From Kitasatospora phosalacinea (lineage in GTDB: Bacteria > Actinomycetota > Actinomycetes > Streptomycetales > Streptomycetaceae): a DNA stretch of 59,619 nt. The stretch lies in NCBI RefSeq assembly GCF_030268885.1, contig NZ_BSSA01000042.1, forward strand, positions 1-59,619, read 5' to 3'. A program made the position numbers and the translations under genes. This document shows, piece after piece, positions 35,501 to 47,100 of the stretch. Every line of letters starts with the position of its first letter. Within the stretch, counting starts at the first letter, position 1. The notes under the pieces were generated by a model. The model did not search any database. It was not told where the DNA came from and was given only the letters and a program-made list of their open reading frames with translations.

Positions 35501-35726
35501 GCCGTACGAGGACCAGGTCCAGGTCTGGGAGCAGACCGCGCTGGAAGTCGCCGGCAACCAGCTCCGCCGCCGCGAAAAGGTGGCGGGCACTGCGGCGGGT
35601 CGGCGCGAGCTGGTCAGGCGGCTGCGAACCTCCGGCGATCCGATGCTCCGGGTCCTGGCTGTCCTCGAACCCCTTTACTCCGCCGCATCCACTGCTGTCC
35701 TCCGTGCTGAGGAGTCCGCCCGATGA
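32586..35726 (+). CDS. SNF2-family helicase, DrmD-like
   Basis: This 1046-aa protein is an SF2 DNA translocase of the SNF2/HepA type. Motif I is ADVVGLGKTLEIG (K160), motif II DESH (D259, E260), motif III SATPHNG, and motif VI QRNGRIDRYGQ at about 583-593. A long C-terminal region of 450 residues has no recognised fold. Class 1 DISARM starts with a comparable helicase, DrmD, that moves on DNA with the methyltransferase. GTG 32586 with GAGGAG 7 nt upstream is preferred over an in-frame TTG at 32568. The stop overlaps the methyltransferase ATG (ATGA). A promoter in the 98-bp gap to the kinase is possible (TAGACA near 32525). Confidence 0.85.
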   Translation: MTTAPLPDDAAAGIAEAPDFPAGAKPTFAPGAQVWIRDEQWLVKSVAESRDGLMVEVSGVSAFVRGTDAVFYEGLDQIDVLDPRKTSLVPDETSKHAKGRLYLEAVIRKTALPQTEHGLALADSFLMDRQEHQLRPAERALSMRNPQPRLLIADVVGLGKTLEIGITLAELIRRGRGERILVVTPAHVLEQFQREMWTRFSLPLVRLDSTGIQRIQQEIPAGRNPFAHFKRVIVSVDTLKSATYSHHLENTAWDAVVIDESHNLVNKGTQNNRLAWRLAQNTDALILASATPHNGDVESFAELIGMLDPAAIADAKNYKVKDLDHLYIRRTKTDREVRDGLKDKPWAERGPSLPITAPATPKEVAVLEKLAAEWTPGDPARSSVCAEPMVAYGFLKAFLSSHVALRKSLANRRTYLEHPRRAEAAQKARDAFTAEHRALTELEALVAEFEDKDSAKLDALVNVLRELGVGPRSERRVVIFSERIATLGWLAEVVPERLGFKAKPAQAEQTRPWKAYGGAVEVMHGDTTNDDQQREIVDRFGRRDEPVRLLFTGDIASEGVNLHHQCHDLIHYDLPWSLIRIEQRNGRIDRYGQAISPEFRAITLTADIPWRRDESTGEQLTLDDRLVGVRLLSREEQAHQIETGEGCAEAITGLYDAKKEDDRLTRDLIKGSTVDRSIQQSRQESGGVLAGLLANVTALIADPSAASAVAGLPPVAKADVPHLFADTEAYFHAAMDLVYPQSERDAMGWKPVTDRGRIEFTPPDDLQYRFRELPASYLDQEKILTTSKYDGTLSITFNQKYAAERLEAARDAKRGKSEISASQWPNVSYVSDIHPVLDWVTDKVLAKLKYDEAFVLAHRPDAAKAARIHPDLLAALNGPVFLLQGVYSNAAGIPTVVEWMAVTGLDSADPRVWRMDSAFLAACGVGPNMPGRDRILDKDGLQALVPSAVDAAEAHLRARRAEYDQLVDGYLAPYEDQVQVWEQTALEVAGNQLRRREKVAGTAAGRRELVRRLRTSGDPMLRVLAVLEPLYSAASTAVLRAEESAR

Positions 35727-38700
35727 GCTACACCTTCGACTCCTTCGCTAACCGCGGCGAATACCTCTCCGCCCACTACTTCAGCGAAGAGCTGGAGAAC
35801 ACCCTCAAGAAGAAGTCCACGGACGACGAAGGCCTCTTCACGCTCTGGATCAACCGCGAGACCGACCAGCACGACCCGCGACCCACTCCGCGTGAGCTCA
35901 TCCTCCGGCTGCACGGTGAATACGCCGGCCGGATCCGGCCGGTCCTCGCCGCGCAGGACGACCAGGCCGAGGAGTGGGGCGACCGCCTCACCTCCTGGCA
36001 CATTGATCTGCTCGCTGCCCTTGGGTACGGCAAGTCGGACACCGTACTGTCGCTGCACAACGCCGGCTACGCGTACGAACTCCCCGTCGCCTGGCATGGC
36101 GACGGCATCGTCGCCCTTCACTGCGGGTGGACCGACAGTCTGGACGATGCCCTCGACCCCGAGGGGGCAGGCCGCCTGCTGGTCCCCTTCAAGACCCACG
36201 AGGGCCCGGTCAGCACAGGTGAGAAGCTTGCCAGCTGGCTCTTCCAGAGCGAACTGTACGAGCCCGACGGCGAGGCACCGCGCTTCGTACTGCTGCTCTG
36301 CGGCGGTGTGATCATCCTCGCCGACCGCACCATGTGGTCCGAGGGCCGCTACCTCGCGGCGAGCGTGGACGCGGCGCTGCTGCGCAACGACCCCAGGAAG
36401 ACCGGCGAGCTCGCCCTCCTGGCCGCACTCTTCTCCCGCGACATGCTGGCTCCCCGAGCCGACGGCAAGGGCCGCCGCATGGACGACCTGCTCAAGGCGT
36501 CTCGCGACAACGCCGTCGGTGTCAACTCCGAGCTGCGCAAGGGACTCCAGCGATCCGTTGAGATCATCGCCAACGAGGTGCTGGCCCGACTGAAGCAGCA
36601 CGGAGTCACCCCGCGGCAGATCGAGGACCCGGAGCGGCACGGGCCGTTCGCCAAGCAGTTGACCCGCGAATCGCTGCGCTACCTGTACCGCATCCTCTTC
36701 CTCCTCTACGCCGAAGCCCGGCCCGAGTTGGGCATCCTGCCCGCTGACGACTCCACCTACGAGGCCGGCTACTCGGTAGCCCGGCTGCGGGAACTCGTCT
36801 CCCGGGAGCGGAAATTGGTCGACGAGGAGAGTCGAACCAGCTTTCATCTCTACGCCTCGCTCGACGTTCTGTTCAACAAGGTCAACTACGGTCACCGTCC
36901 GCATGGCACCGAGCCCGATGACCACAAGGAAGCTGGCGAACGTAGCGAACAGCGCGGTCTGCGCTTTGAGCCGCTGCGCAGCGAACTCTTCGACCCGAAG
37001 GCCATCACACTCATCGGCCGCGGTGTTCGCGATCCGCGAAGCGAGGCTGACAGCGGCGCAGACGAAGACCCGAAGTGGCTCGACCTCCGGCTGCGCAACG
37101 AGGCCCTGCACGAGGTGCTGCGCCTGCTCACCATGAAGGAGGCGAGCACAAAGGGCCGACAGGGCGGCTTCATCTCCTACCGCAATCTCGGCATCAACCA
37201 GCTCGGCGCCGTCTACGAGGGCTTGATGTCCTACACCGGCATCATCGACGAGAAGCGGGAGCTGGCCGAGGTCGCCAAGCCCGGCGCGAAGAGCGGCGCC
37301 CAGCAGCACGGCGACCCCGAGAAGGGCTCCTGGCTCATCCCTGCCGACCGACTCAGCGACTACCCGGCGAACACACATGTCGTCTACTCCGCGCAGGACG
37401 CCGAGCAGCACGGACTCCGGGGCCCGAAGAAGTACGAACCCGGCAGATTTGTTTACCGTCTCGCTGGACGCGACCGCGAGACCTCGGCGTCCTACTACAC
37501 CCCCGAGTCGCTGACGAAGGTCACCGTCGAACTGGCCCTGAAGCACCGGCTCGACCAGACGAGGGACGAGGACGGCAAGCCTGTCCGGACCCGGGCCAGC
37601 GAACTGCTTCGCTACACCATCTGCGAGCCGGCACTGGGCTCCGGCGCATTCCTCAACGAGGCGATCAACCAGGTCGCAGAGGCGTACCTGAAGCGCCGCC
37701 AGGAGGAGCTGGGCCTCACGCTCGACACCTCGCAGGCACTGGAGGTCAAGCAGAAGGTCAAGGCGTACATCGCCCTGCATAACGCGTACGGGGTCGACCT
37801 CAACGCCACTGGCGTCGAGCTCGCCGAGGTGTCGTTGTGGCTCAACACCATGCACCCGGGTATGCGCGCGCCCTGGTTCGGCCTACACCTGCGGCGTGGC
37901 AACTCACTGATTGGGGCTCGACGGTGGGTGTACGCGGCCGACCGCATCAAGCAGGAGCGGACGGTCGCCGCGCAGACACCGACCAGGTTGCCGTTCCGGT
38001 CGGCCGAGAGCGGAGCGGAGCAGCCGCTGCCAGCGGGCGCGGTGCACCAGTTCCTGCTGCCCTCGCCTGGGTGGGGCGCGGTCGCGGACGCCGGAGGGGA
38101 CGCGAAGAAGCTGGTCGAGCAGCTTGCCGGCGAACAGGTCGGCGCCCTGAAGGCCTGGCGGAAGTCGGTGGTGACGAAGCCGAAGACCACTGGCGGCAAG
38201 GGCAGCCAGCTGGCCCGGCTCCAGGCGGTCGCGGAGCGGGTGGAATACCTGTGGCAGCTTGTCGCCAAGCGACTGGAACTGAGTGAGCAGGAGATCGCCC
38301 GCACCATTGACATCTGGGGTGCCGACCGGCCGGAGGACGCCGAGGAATACGCCTTCCTCCGCCGCGACAAGGAGAAGGCGGGCGGCACACTGCCGCTGAC
38401 CAAGGAACAGGTCTTCAAGGACCTGTTCGAGGCGGAGGGCACGCCGTACTGGCGGCTCAAGCAGGTCATGGACGCCTGGTGCGCGCTCTGGTTCTGGCCA
38501 CTGGACAAGGTGGGCCTACTGGACGGCTCGGACCCCGAGTACGCCTCCGCGCCGGTCCTCACTCTGGACGCACTGCTGTCCTCCGGAGTGGCGCCGGTCG
38601 TCGGGGCCGCCGAGCCGGTCGCCGCGGCTGAGCCCGCGTTCGTTGAGCACGGACTGCTGTTCGCCATGCCCGGAGACCAGTTGGCCTTCGGGAAGAGCGA

Positions 38701-41158
38701 GGACGACCTCGTCGAGCGGCGGGAAATCAAGAAGGCCGGCGCGTCGTCCGGTCGCAAGGGAACGAGCGGGCCGGCACGTCGCCGTGACGTCATCGCGCTG
38801 ACCGGCCTTGACGACTGGCTCGCGTTCCTGGAGTCCATGGTCGGCACGGGTTCGGTGGCCGAGGGGACGTTCGCCGCGTCCGTCGACTCTCTGGCCAAGC
38901 TGAAGGACCTGGAGAAGCTGGTTGAGGCCGAGATGGGCATGGACGACGCCCGCCGAGCCGTCGAGACGCGGTACCCCTGGATGCGGACGGTTCGCGACAT
39001 CGCGGCGGAACAGGGCTTTCTGCATTGGGAGTTGGAGTTCGCCGGGGTTTTCGCGGGACAGTCCGGAGGGTTCGACCTCCAGGTCGGTAACCCGCCGTGG
39101 GTGCGGCCGGAGTGGAAGGAGGACCCGGTCCTCGCAGAGTCCGAGCCGTGGTTCGTGCTCCAGGAGAAGCCGAAAGCCGAGGAGAAGGCCCGTCGGCGGG
39201 AGGCCGAGCTCGGACAGCGAAAGGTGCAGGAGTACCTGCTGCGCGAGGCCACGAACACGGTGACGATGGCGTCTTACCTGGTGTCGAGTTCGGTGTATCC
39301 GCTCGTCGCGGGTACGCGGCCGGACCTTTACCGGGGCTTCGTGTCCGAGGTGTGGGATCACTCAGGCATTGGTGGCACCGCCGGAATGGTCCACCCGGAC
39401 ACGCACCTTCTTGGCGACAAGGAACGCAACTTGAGGGCGGCGGCATACCATCGACTGCGCGTGCACGGTGACTTCGTGAATGCGGGCAATCGATTCTTTC
39501 CGCCTCCGGTGGGTCGGTCGAGCCACTTCGGTGTCCACATCTACGGTAGTGCGGGGGAAATCGACTTTGATTCGCTGTCCTGGCTGTTCACGGTCGACGC
39601 ACTGAGGGGATCGGCTACTGCTGAGGACGCGGAGGAAGTTCCCGGCGTCAAGCACAATGGCGGGTGGGACGAGCGGCCACACCCCAAACGCATCATCCGT
39701 GTCACTCCACAGACCCTGCGACGCTGGCAACGCCTTGCAGGTGACTCCGGGCTGCTCGAGCACACCGCCATGCTCACGCCGGTAAGTACAGCAGAGGACC
39801 CGGCGATTGATGCGCTGGGCCAATACCCCATGCGTCTGGGAGAACTGCGGCCCGACGTAACCCAGGGGTATAACGAGACAAATGCCAGAAAGCGATCGTA
39901 CGGGCCAGACAAGAACCTGCGGCTCATCGACTACAACACCGGCGTCGACGGCCGGAAGGACTACCACGCGGAGTGCTGGGAGGACGTCATCCTCAAGGGC
40001 CCGCAGATCGGGGTCGCCAACCCGATGTTCAAGCAGCCCAGCCAGGGCGGTGGCGAGACGCGCGGTCTAGACCCGCAGGCGCTCCCGGACGACGCGGTGC
40101 CGGAATCGGAGTACCGGCGAGTGGCCCCGGCCGAGGTGTTCCGGGGAGAGCAGGACTGTTGGACCGACTGGGACCGCTACGAGGAATTGCTTGCTTCAGA
40201 GGAGGCGAGAGCAGCGGCGCGGCTAACGGTCGCTGAGAAGAGGGGAATCGAACCCGAACAGGTCACAGAGACGGAGATCGAAGAGTTTCTGCAGGACAAA
40301 GCCGCTGCGCCGCACAGCGGGTGGTATCGCCTGGCATGGCGCGAAATGGTCGCACCTGACACCGAGCGTGCTCTGTACGGGGCGCTGATCCCGCCGGGGA
40401 CGACTCATATTCACGCGGTGCGCTCCGCACGTCTTGGCACACCCCGGCTCACCGCCCTCGCAGCTGGGTTCATGGCTGCGCTGCCGGTCGACTACCTCCT
40501 TCGTACGGCGGGTGTGGGACATCTGGACGTTGCCCAGGCCAAGCGCCTGCCGCAGGCGCAGCCTGACCACCCCTTCGCACCTGTTCTCCTTCTCCGTACC
40601 CTGCGCCTGAATGCCCTGACCACCGCCTACGCCGACCTTTGGGAAGAGCTCTACGACCCGACCTGGCCCGGCTACGAGCCCTGGGCGATCGAGTGGCCGG
40701 GCATGAAGACGGAGCTGCACGCGGTGACCCCGTCCTGGCAGCGAGACACGCCCCTCCGGACCGAGTACGCGCGCCGCGCCGCGCTCGTTGAGATCGACGC
40801 GCTCGTCGCCGTCTGGCTCGGCATCGACGCCGACACGCTCGTCGCCATGTACCGGGCCCGCTTCCCGATCATGCAGGACTTCGACCGGGTGACCTGGTTC
40901 GACGCCAACGAGCGCAAGATCGCCGGTGACCGCTACACCTACGGCTTCGACCAGACCAAGGAGCACTGGCAGCAGTTCGAGGCCTACCAGGAGGACCCCG
41001 CGACGAACCCCGTCCCCGACGGTTACGCCGCGCCCTTCTACAAGGCCGACCGCGAAGCGGAGATGCGCCGCGCCCACGCCTATTTCACCCAGCGCCTGAA
41101 CGACGCCGTGGCCAAGGGGTTGTGGAACCCGACGACGATGGAGGTCCCGAAGCCGTGA
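35723..41158 (+). CDS. Giant N6-adenine DNA methyltransferase, DrmMI/PglX-like
   Basis: This 1811-aa protein has gamma-type adenine methyltransferase motifs: motif X-like SASYYTPESL near 590, SAM-binding motif I CEPALGSGAF at 634-643, YGVDLNATGVELAEVSLWLN, and catalytic NPPW at 1123-1126. About 480 residues separate motif I from NPPW, far more than the usual 100-200, so a large insertion, perhaps target recognition, lies within the catalytic core. The 580-aa N-terminus resembles Eco57I-type restriction-methyltransferase fusions but no PD-(D/E)xK nuclease motif was seen. In DISARM/BREX such enzymes mark host DNA as self. Start and stop both overlap neighbouring genes by 4 nt. Confidence 0.87.
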   Translation: MSYTFDSFANRGEYLSAHYFSEELENTLKKKSTDDEGLFTLWINRETDQHDPRPTPRELILRLHGEYAGRIRPVLAAQDDQAEEWGDRLTSWHIDLLAALGYGKSDTVLSLHNAGYAYELPVAWHGDGIVALHCGWTDSLDDALDPEGAGRLLVPFKTHEGPVSTGEKLASWLFQSELYEPDGEAPRFVLLLCGGVIILADRTMWSEGRYLAASVDAALLRNDPRKTGELALLAALFSRDMLAPRADGKGRRMDDLLKASRDNAVGVNSELRKGLQRSVEIIANEVLARLKQHGVTPRQIEDPERHGPFAKQLTRESLRYLYRILFLLYAEARPELGILPADDSTYEAGYSVARLRELVSRERKLVDEESRTSFHLYASLDVLFNKVNYGHRPHGTEPDDHKEAGERSEQRGLRFEPLRSELFDPKAITLIGRGVRDPRSEADSGADEDPKWLDLRLRNEALHEVLRLLTMKEASTKGRQGGFISYRNLGINQLGAVYEGLMSYTGIIDEKRELAEVAKPGAKSGAQQHGDPEKGSWLIPADRLSDYPANTHVVYSAQDAEQHGLRGPKKYEPGRFVYRLAGRDRETSASYYTPESLTKVTVELALKHRLDQTRDEDGKPVRTRASELLRYTICEPALGSGAFLNEAINQVAEAYLKRRQEELGLTLDTSQALEVKQKVKAYIALHNAYGVDLNATGVELAEVSLWLNTMHPGMRAPWFGLHLRRGNSLIGARRWVYAADRIKQERTVAAQTPTRLPFRSAESGAEQPLPAGAVHQFLLPSPGWGAVADAGGDAKKLVEQLAGEQVGALKAWRKSVVTKPKTTGGKGSQLARLQAVAERVEYLWQLVAKRLELSEQEIARTIDIWGADRPEDAEEYAFLRRDKEKAGGTLPLTKEQVFKDLFEAEGTPYWRLKQVMDAWCALWFWPLDKVGLLDGSDPEYASAPVLTLDALLSSGVAPVVGAAEPVAAAEPAFVEHGLLFAMPGDQLAFGKSEDDLVERREIKKAGASSGRKGTSGPARRRDVIALTGLDDWLAFLESMVGTGSVAEGTFAASVDSLAKLKDLEKLVEAEMGMDDARRAVETRYPWMRTVRDIAAEQGFLHWELEFAGVFAGQSGGFDLQVGNPPWVRPEWKEDPVLAESEPWFVLQEKPKAEEKARRREAELGQRKVQEYLLREATNTVTMASYLVSSSVYPLVAGTRPDLYRGFVSEVWDHSGIGGTAGMVHPDTHLLGDKERNLRAAAYHRLRVHGDFVNAGNRFFPPPVGRSSHFGVHIYGSAGEIDFDSLSWLFTVDALRGSATAEDAEEVPGVKHNGGWDERPHPKRIIRVTPQTLRRWQRLAGDSGLLEHTAMLTPVSTAEDPAIDALGQYPMRLGELRPDVTQGYNETNARKRSYGPDKNLRLIDYNTGVDGRKDYHAECWEDVILKGPQIGVANPMFKQPSQGGGETRGLDPQALPDDAVPESEYRRVAPAEVFRGEQDCWTDWDRYEELLASEEARAAARLTVAEKRGIEPEQVTETEIEEFLQDKAAAPHSGWYRLAWREMVAPDTERALYGALIPPGTTHIHAVRSARLGTPRLTALAAGFMAALPVDYLLRTAGVGHLDVAQAKRLPQAQPDHPFAPVLLLRTLRLNALTTAYADLWEELYDPTWPGYEPWAIEWPGMKTELHAVTPSWQRDTPLRTEYARRAALVEIDALVAVWLGIDADTLVAMYRARFPIMQDFDRVTWFDANERKIAGDRYTYGFDQTKEHWQQFEAYQEDPATNPVPDGYAAPFYKADREAEMRRAHAYFTQRLNDAVAKGLWNPTTMEVPKP

Positions 41159-44100
41159 GGCCGACCCTCGAAGCACAGGGACTCAAGGAGAGCCTGCTCC
41201 AATACCTCTCCACCACCTATGGGCTGGCCGACGAGGGCGCGCGCAAAGCCCTGCACGCCTTCCTCGGGGACGAGACCACCGGCATGTTCCGCGGCCCGTA
41301 CCTGCGCCTGCGCACGCCGTTCACGCGCGCGGCGGACGGCTGGCAGCAGTACCTGGATTGGCATCGCGCCGACGGCTGGTCTCCGTACGCCCACCAGGCC
41401 CGCGCGTTTGCCCGGCTCACCACCAAGAACGGGCACACCCCCCAGCCCACCCTGGTCACCACCGGCACCGGCTCCGGCAAGACGGAATCGTTCCTCTACC
41501 CGGTGCTCGACCATTGCGCCCGCGAGCGCGCGGCCGGAAACACCGGCGTCAAGGCCGTCTTCCTGTACCCGATGAACGCCCTCGCAACCGACCAAGCGGG
41601 ACGGATCAACGACCTGCTGGATGCTGAGAAGGACGCGCTCCAGGGAGTCCGGGCCGGCCTGTACATCGGCGACAAGGCGGCGACGCACTACGACCACGTC
41701 TACACCCGTCGGCAGGACATGCAGCTGTCCCCGCCGGACATCCTGATCACCAACTACAAGATGCTCGACCTTCTTCTGCAGCGCGCCGCAGACGCGCCGC
41801 TGTGGGAGAGCAGCGACATCCGCTACGTTGTGGTCGACGAGTTCCACACCTACGACGGCGCGCAGGGCACCGACGTGGCGATGCTGCTGCGCCGCCTGGC
41901 CTCCGCCGTCGGGGCCACACAGCCCGGACTGCCGCTGGGGACGATCACCCCGGTGGCCACCTCCGCCACTCTCGCGTCCGGCACCGACGCGGACGGAGTG
42001 CGCCAGCTGCTCGACGTCGCCGCGCACGTCTTCGGCGCCGAGTTCACCGAGGACGCCATCGTCGGCGAGGACCGGCTCACGGTCGACGAGTTCATGCTCG
42101 ACGAGACAGTCCCGGACGCCAAGTTTCTGCCCGGCCGCGTGCCCCCGCCCGAAGCGCTCACCACGCTTCCCGACCCCGCCACCGGCTCGGAGGCGCTGGC
42201 CGCACTCGCCGAGGCCGTCACCGGGAGCCGGTGCGACGCGACTGGCCAGCTAGACGCCCGCGAACTGGGCGCGGCGCTCAAGCGGAATCGGCTCACCTAC
42301 GCCGTCCTGTCCGCGTTCGACGGCACGGTTCGCACATACGACGAGATTCTGGACGTCATGCGGCGCACTGGAGCCAAGAGTTGGGACGAGGCGATCACCA
42401 CCCGTCCGGAGGTGGCAGCCCTCGCGCTGGCGCGGTTCGTCGCCCTGCTGTCCGTCGCCCGGGATCCGGACGCTCCCGCCGGGACCAGCCGTCCGCTGGT
42501 GCAGGCGGAGGTGCACCAGTGGGCGCGGTCGGTGACGCGGATGTTGCGCGGTGTCCAGCCGTGGCCGCAGGCGTCGTTCGCCTGGGATGCGGCCGGTGCT
42601 CAGGCGCAGCCGCGGACGACGCCGGACACCACCGGCCCCCGCGAGACCCGGCTGTTCCTGCCGGCGGTGTACTGCCGCGAGTGCGGCCGCTCCGGGTGGT
42701 CGGTGCTGGCGCCCGAGTCGGACGTCGAGGAGTTGAGCTTCGAGTCCCACAAGATCCGGCGCGCTTCGGTGACCGCCGACAAGGCGAAGATCCGTACCCT
42801 GATCGCGGCCACCGACAAGGAGGCGATGGAGGGCAGCGGCCGTGCCCCGATGGACCCGGCGGCCCAGCGGTCGCTGACCACGGGCGGCGCGGGCGTGCTG
42901 ATGGTGCTGGACGGCCCCGACCGTCGCCTTCGGCTGCCCGATCCGGCCGACGACTACACCACCGAGGGCGATCCCCGACCGCGAGGCGCGGACGCGGCGT
43001 TCGTCCTCGTCCAGCTGGGCGAGCGCGCCGAGCGCGCGGCACAGGACGACTGGTGCCCGGCCTGTGGCACCCACAACGCGATCCGCTTCCTCGGTACCGG
43101 TTCCGCCGCGCTCGCCGCCGCCTCCATCACTCAGCTGTTCACCGGTGGGGAGATGGACAAGAAGCAGCGTGAGACGAAGACGCTGATGTTCAACGACTCG
43201 GTGCAGGACGCCGCGCACCGGGCCGGCTTCGTCGCCTCCCGTTCCTACACGTTCTCGCTGCGCGTCCTGTTCACCAAGCACCTGAGCGAGCACCGGCCCA
43301 CCGCGCTCAACGACCTGGTGGCCGACGTGGTCGAGGCCACCACCGACCGTGTCACCCTGGCCGCCGTCGTCCCGCCCGACCTGCATGACGACACGGGCGT
43401 GGCCCGCCTGCTGTCGGGCGCCGGCCGCGGTGGGGACAAGCGGACCTGGGACCTGGTCGGCGAGCGGTTCGCCTTCGAGGCCGTGATGGAGTTCGGCCAC
43501 CGCTCCCGTAACGGTCGAACCCTCGAACTCACCCGTACTGCCGCCGCGTTCGCTGCCATCCCCGACGAGCGTGCCGCGATCGCGCTGGTCCGCACCGCCC
43601 ACGAGGAGACTGCAGACCGAGGCCTCGCTCTCACCGAGCAGGACGACGACCGCTACCTCGCCTTCCTGCGGGGCTTCCTCGACCGGATGCGCACCCGTGG
43701 CGCGATCGGCCACCGCTGGCTGGGGAAGTACCTCGACGAGGCGGGGACCAGCCGGTTCTTCATCTGGGGCGGCCGCCCGCCCGGCATGAAGGCCTTCCCC
43801 AAGGGCGTCGCCGCCCCGGTCTTCCTGCTCGGCAAGCCGAAGCCCAACAGCGAGTTCGACGTCGCGGCCGGACGCCTGTCCTGGTACGAGACGTGGGCGC
43901 AGCGCTGTCTGGGCCTGACCCGCGAGCAGGCGGACGAGTTCTGGCTCCGCCTGCTGCCCCGGCTCGTCGACGCGGGGCTGCTCGCGTCCCGTACACCGGG
44001 CGACTCGACGGCCCGGATCTACGGACTCCAACCCGGTGCCGTACAGCTCCAGTTGCTCTCCGACGAGCAGGTCAACAGCGCGTACGTGCGCTGTCCTAGG

Positions 44101-47100
44101 TGCTTCTGGGAGCAGACCGTGCACCCATCGCTGCTGACCCAGTACCACGACCAGCCCTGCCCCGCGTACCGCTGCGCCCGCGGGCGGCTGGTCGCCGGTG
44201 ACCGCTGGCAGCAGACCGTCGACCGGCACGACCGCGACCGCGATTACCGCGACGACTACTACCGCAGCCTCTACCGGGGCGCCGACACGTTCCAGGTGAT
44301 CACCGCGGAACACACCGGACTGCTCTCCCGGGCCAAGCGCGAACGCGTCGAGGAGCGGTTCCGCAAGGGCGAGGGCTTCAACGACCCCAACGTGCTCTCC
44401 TGCACTCCTACCCTGGAGATGGGCATCGACATCGGCGACCTGTCGGCCGTCGTACTCGGGGCCCTGCCGCGCCGTCCCGCCAACTACACCCAGCAGGCTG
44501 GCCGGGCGGGCCGCCGCACCGGCAACGCGTTCATGCTCACCATTCCGGACCGCTCGCGCCGCGACCTGTACTTCTTGGACCGGCCGCGCGACATGATCGA
44601 CGGACAGATCGTGCCGCCCGGCTCGTACCTGTCGGCCGTGGAGATCTTGCGCCGCCAGTACACCGCTCACCTGCTCGACCTCGCGGCCCGCGGACGGCTT
44701 CTGCGTGAGGACGGCAGGCCGCTGGCCGCGCTGCCGCGCCGGGTGGACGAACTGTTCGGTCCGTCCGGCTACCTCGCGGACTTTGCCGCCGCCGCCCTCG
44801 CCCACGGCGAGGAGCTGGTCCGTGGCTTCCTGGACCTCTTCCCGGTCGGGGTGAGCGAGAATGCCCGGGCCGAGCTGACGAAGTACGCGGTGCGCGGTCT
44901 CCGCAGCGCGACCGAGCGCGCCGAGCGCGACTGGGAACGCGAGAGCCAGAAGCTGCGCGCCCGCATCCGTACGATCCGGTCGGCCATCGACGAGCTGAAG
45001 GACGGCGACGAGGAACAGGCCAAGACGAAGGCCGAGCTGGAGGCCGAGGCGCACGCACTGTCGAAGAAGGGCGGGGCCAGGCTGCGCCAACCCGCCCAGA
45101 GCGTCCTGTGTGACCTCGGGCTGCTGCCGAACTACGCACTGATCGACTCGACGACCACCCTGTCCGCCACGCTCTACTGGCCGGAGGGGAAGACCGGCAC
45201 GGGGCAGGACCAGTACAAGTCGAAGACGTACACCTACGAACGGCCGCGTTCCTTCGCCGTTGCCGAACTCGCCCCCGGCAACACGTTCTACGCGGAGGGC
45301 TACAAGCACCGCATCACCGGCATCGACATCGTCACGGGCCAGGAACAGGACTGGCGGTACTGGCGGTTCTGCCCCTCCTGCGGCCACGTGCGCACGCACA
45401 ATGCCCAGCAGGACATCTCACCCTGCCCCCGGTGCGGGGAGACCGGCATCGCCGACTCCGGCAGCCTGTGGCAGACCGTCCAGCCGACCACGGTCACCGC
45501 CCGCGCCAAGCGCGAGGACGCCCGCATCGGGGACGAGAGCGACGACCGCGACCGGCGGTTCTACAGCGTCGTCGACATGGTCGACATCGCACCCGGCGAC
45601 TTCGTGCCCAAGACCTCCTGGCGGCACACCAGCGAGGTGTTCGGCGTCGACTACACGCGGCGTGCCGTGATCCGCCGGGTCAACGTCGGGCCGCTCAGGA
45701 TCGGCGCCCACGAGGGCGACCAGCTCGCCGGGCGGCCGGTACGGATCTCGCCCTTCCAGGTGTGCACCGCATGCGGCGCGGCGAGCGCGGACGGGCAGCC
45801 GGTGTTCGATGACGATCGCGACGCCGTCGACATCTCGGCCAACCGCCAGCGCGCTCTCAAGCACCACACGCCGTGGTGCCCGTACCGGCGCGGAACGAGG
45901 ACGGTGCCGCAGGAACAGGTGCTGCTCGCCCACGAGTTGGAGACCGAGGCGCTGCGTATCCTGCTCCCCGCGGCGACCGTTCTGGTCAACGAGAAGGTGT
46001 ACTCCTTCCAGGCCGCACTGCGGCTCGGCGTCGACCGCGCCTTCGGCGGCGACCCGCAGCACCTGGACTCCTGCCTCGCCACCATGCCCGATCGCGACAC
46101 CGACGAGACGAGGCACTTCCTCGTCCTCTACGACCGGCTGCCGCACGGCACTGGCTACCTCGACCGGCTCACCAAGCCGGCCGCCTTCCGCCGGGCCCTG
46201 GAGGACGCGCGGGCACTCCTCGTCGACTGCCCGTGCGTTCAGGAGAACCGGCCGGCCTGTCACCGCTGCCTGTACCGCTACACCGAAGAACGGCACATCG
46301 ACGCGGTGTCCCGGCAGGCGGCGCTGGACATCCTCGACGACCTGCTCGGCCGGGGCACCAACGCCTGGAGCACCCAGGAGGTCGGCAACACCGACCAGAT
46401 CGGGCTGGACGGACAGGTCGAGTCCGATCTCGAGGCACGCTTCCTCACGGTGCTGCGGGCCTGGGCCGAGAAGCGGGGCAGCGACGCCTCGCTCGACGAG
46501 AGCGGTGACAACAGCGGGTACCTCCGGCTCAAGGACTCGACCACGGTCCACGGCTGGCGCCTCACCGCGCAACGCAGCGAGGGCTTCACCCGCACCGACT
46601 TCACCTTCGAACGCACCGAAGGCCCCAAGCGGAAGGTGACGGTGTACCTCGACGGCCGCCGCTTCCATGCCTCCCGCCGCCACAACAGGCTCGCCGGAGA
46701 CGCCGACAAGCGAAACCGGCTGCGGGCGCAGGGACATGCCGTTTTCCAGCTCACCTGGGACGACCTGGCCGCGTTCGAACAGCAGACAGGCGTGCACGCA
46801 GGGGACCGCGACACAGCCGAGCCGGTGTGGCCGCCGTACGAGCACAGTGCCCGGGCGGTGGCCAAGCAGCTGCACGCCGAGCACGGCGAGGACGACCTGG
46901 ACTCCACCGCCTTCCTCGACCCGATGAGCCAGCTTCTCGCCTACCTGCGCAGCCCGGACGATGCCGCCTGGGGCCGGCGGGCCGCATCCGTCGTGGGCGG
47001 ACTGCTCGGTGCCAACCCCATGACGCTCGTCGGCAACGGCTCCGCGGAGAAGGCACGCCGGACGCTCGGGACGCTCCTCGAAGCCTGGGGGCAGACCGGC

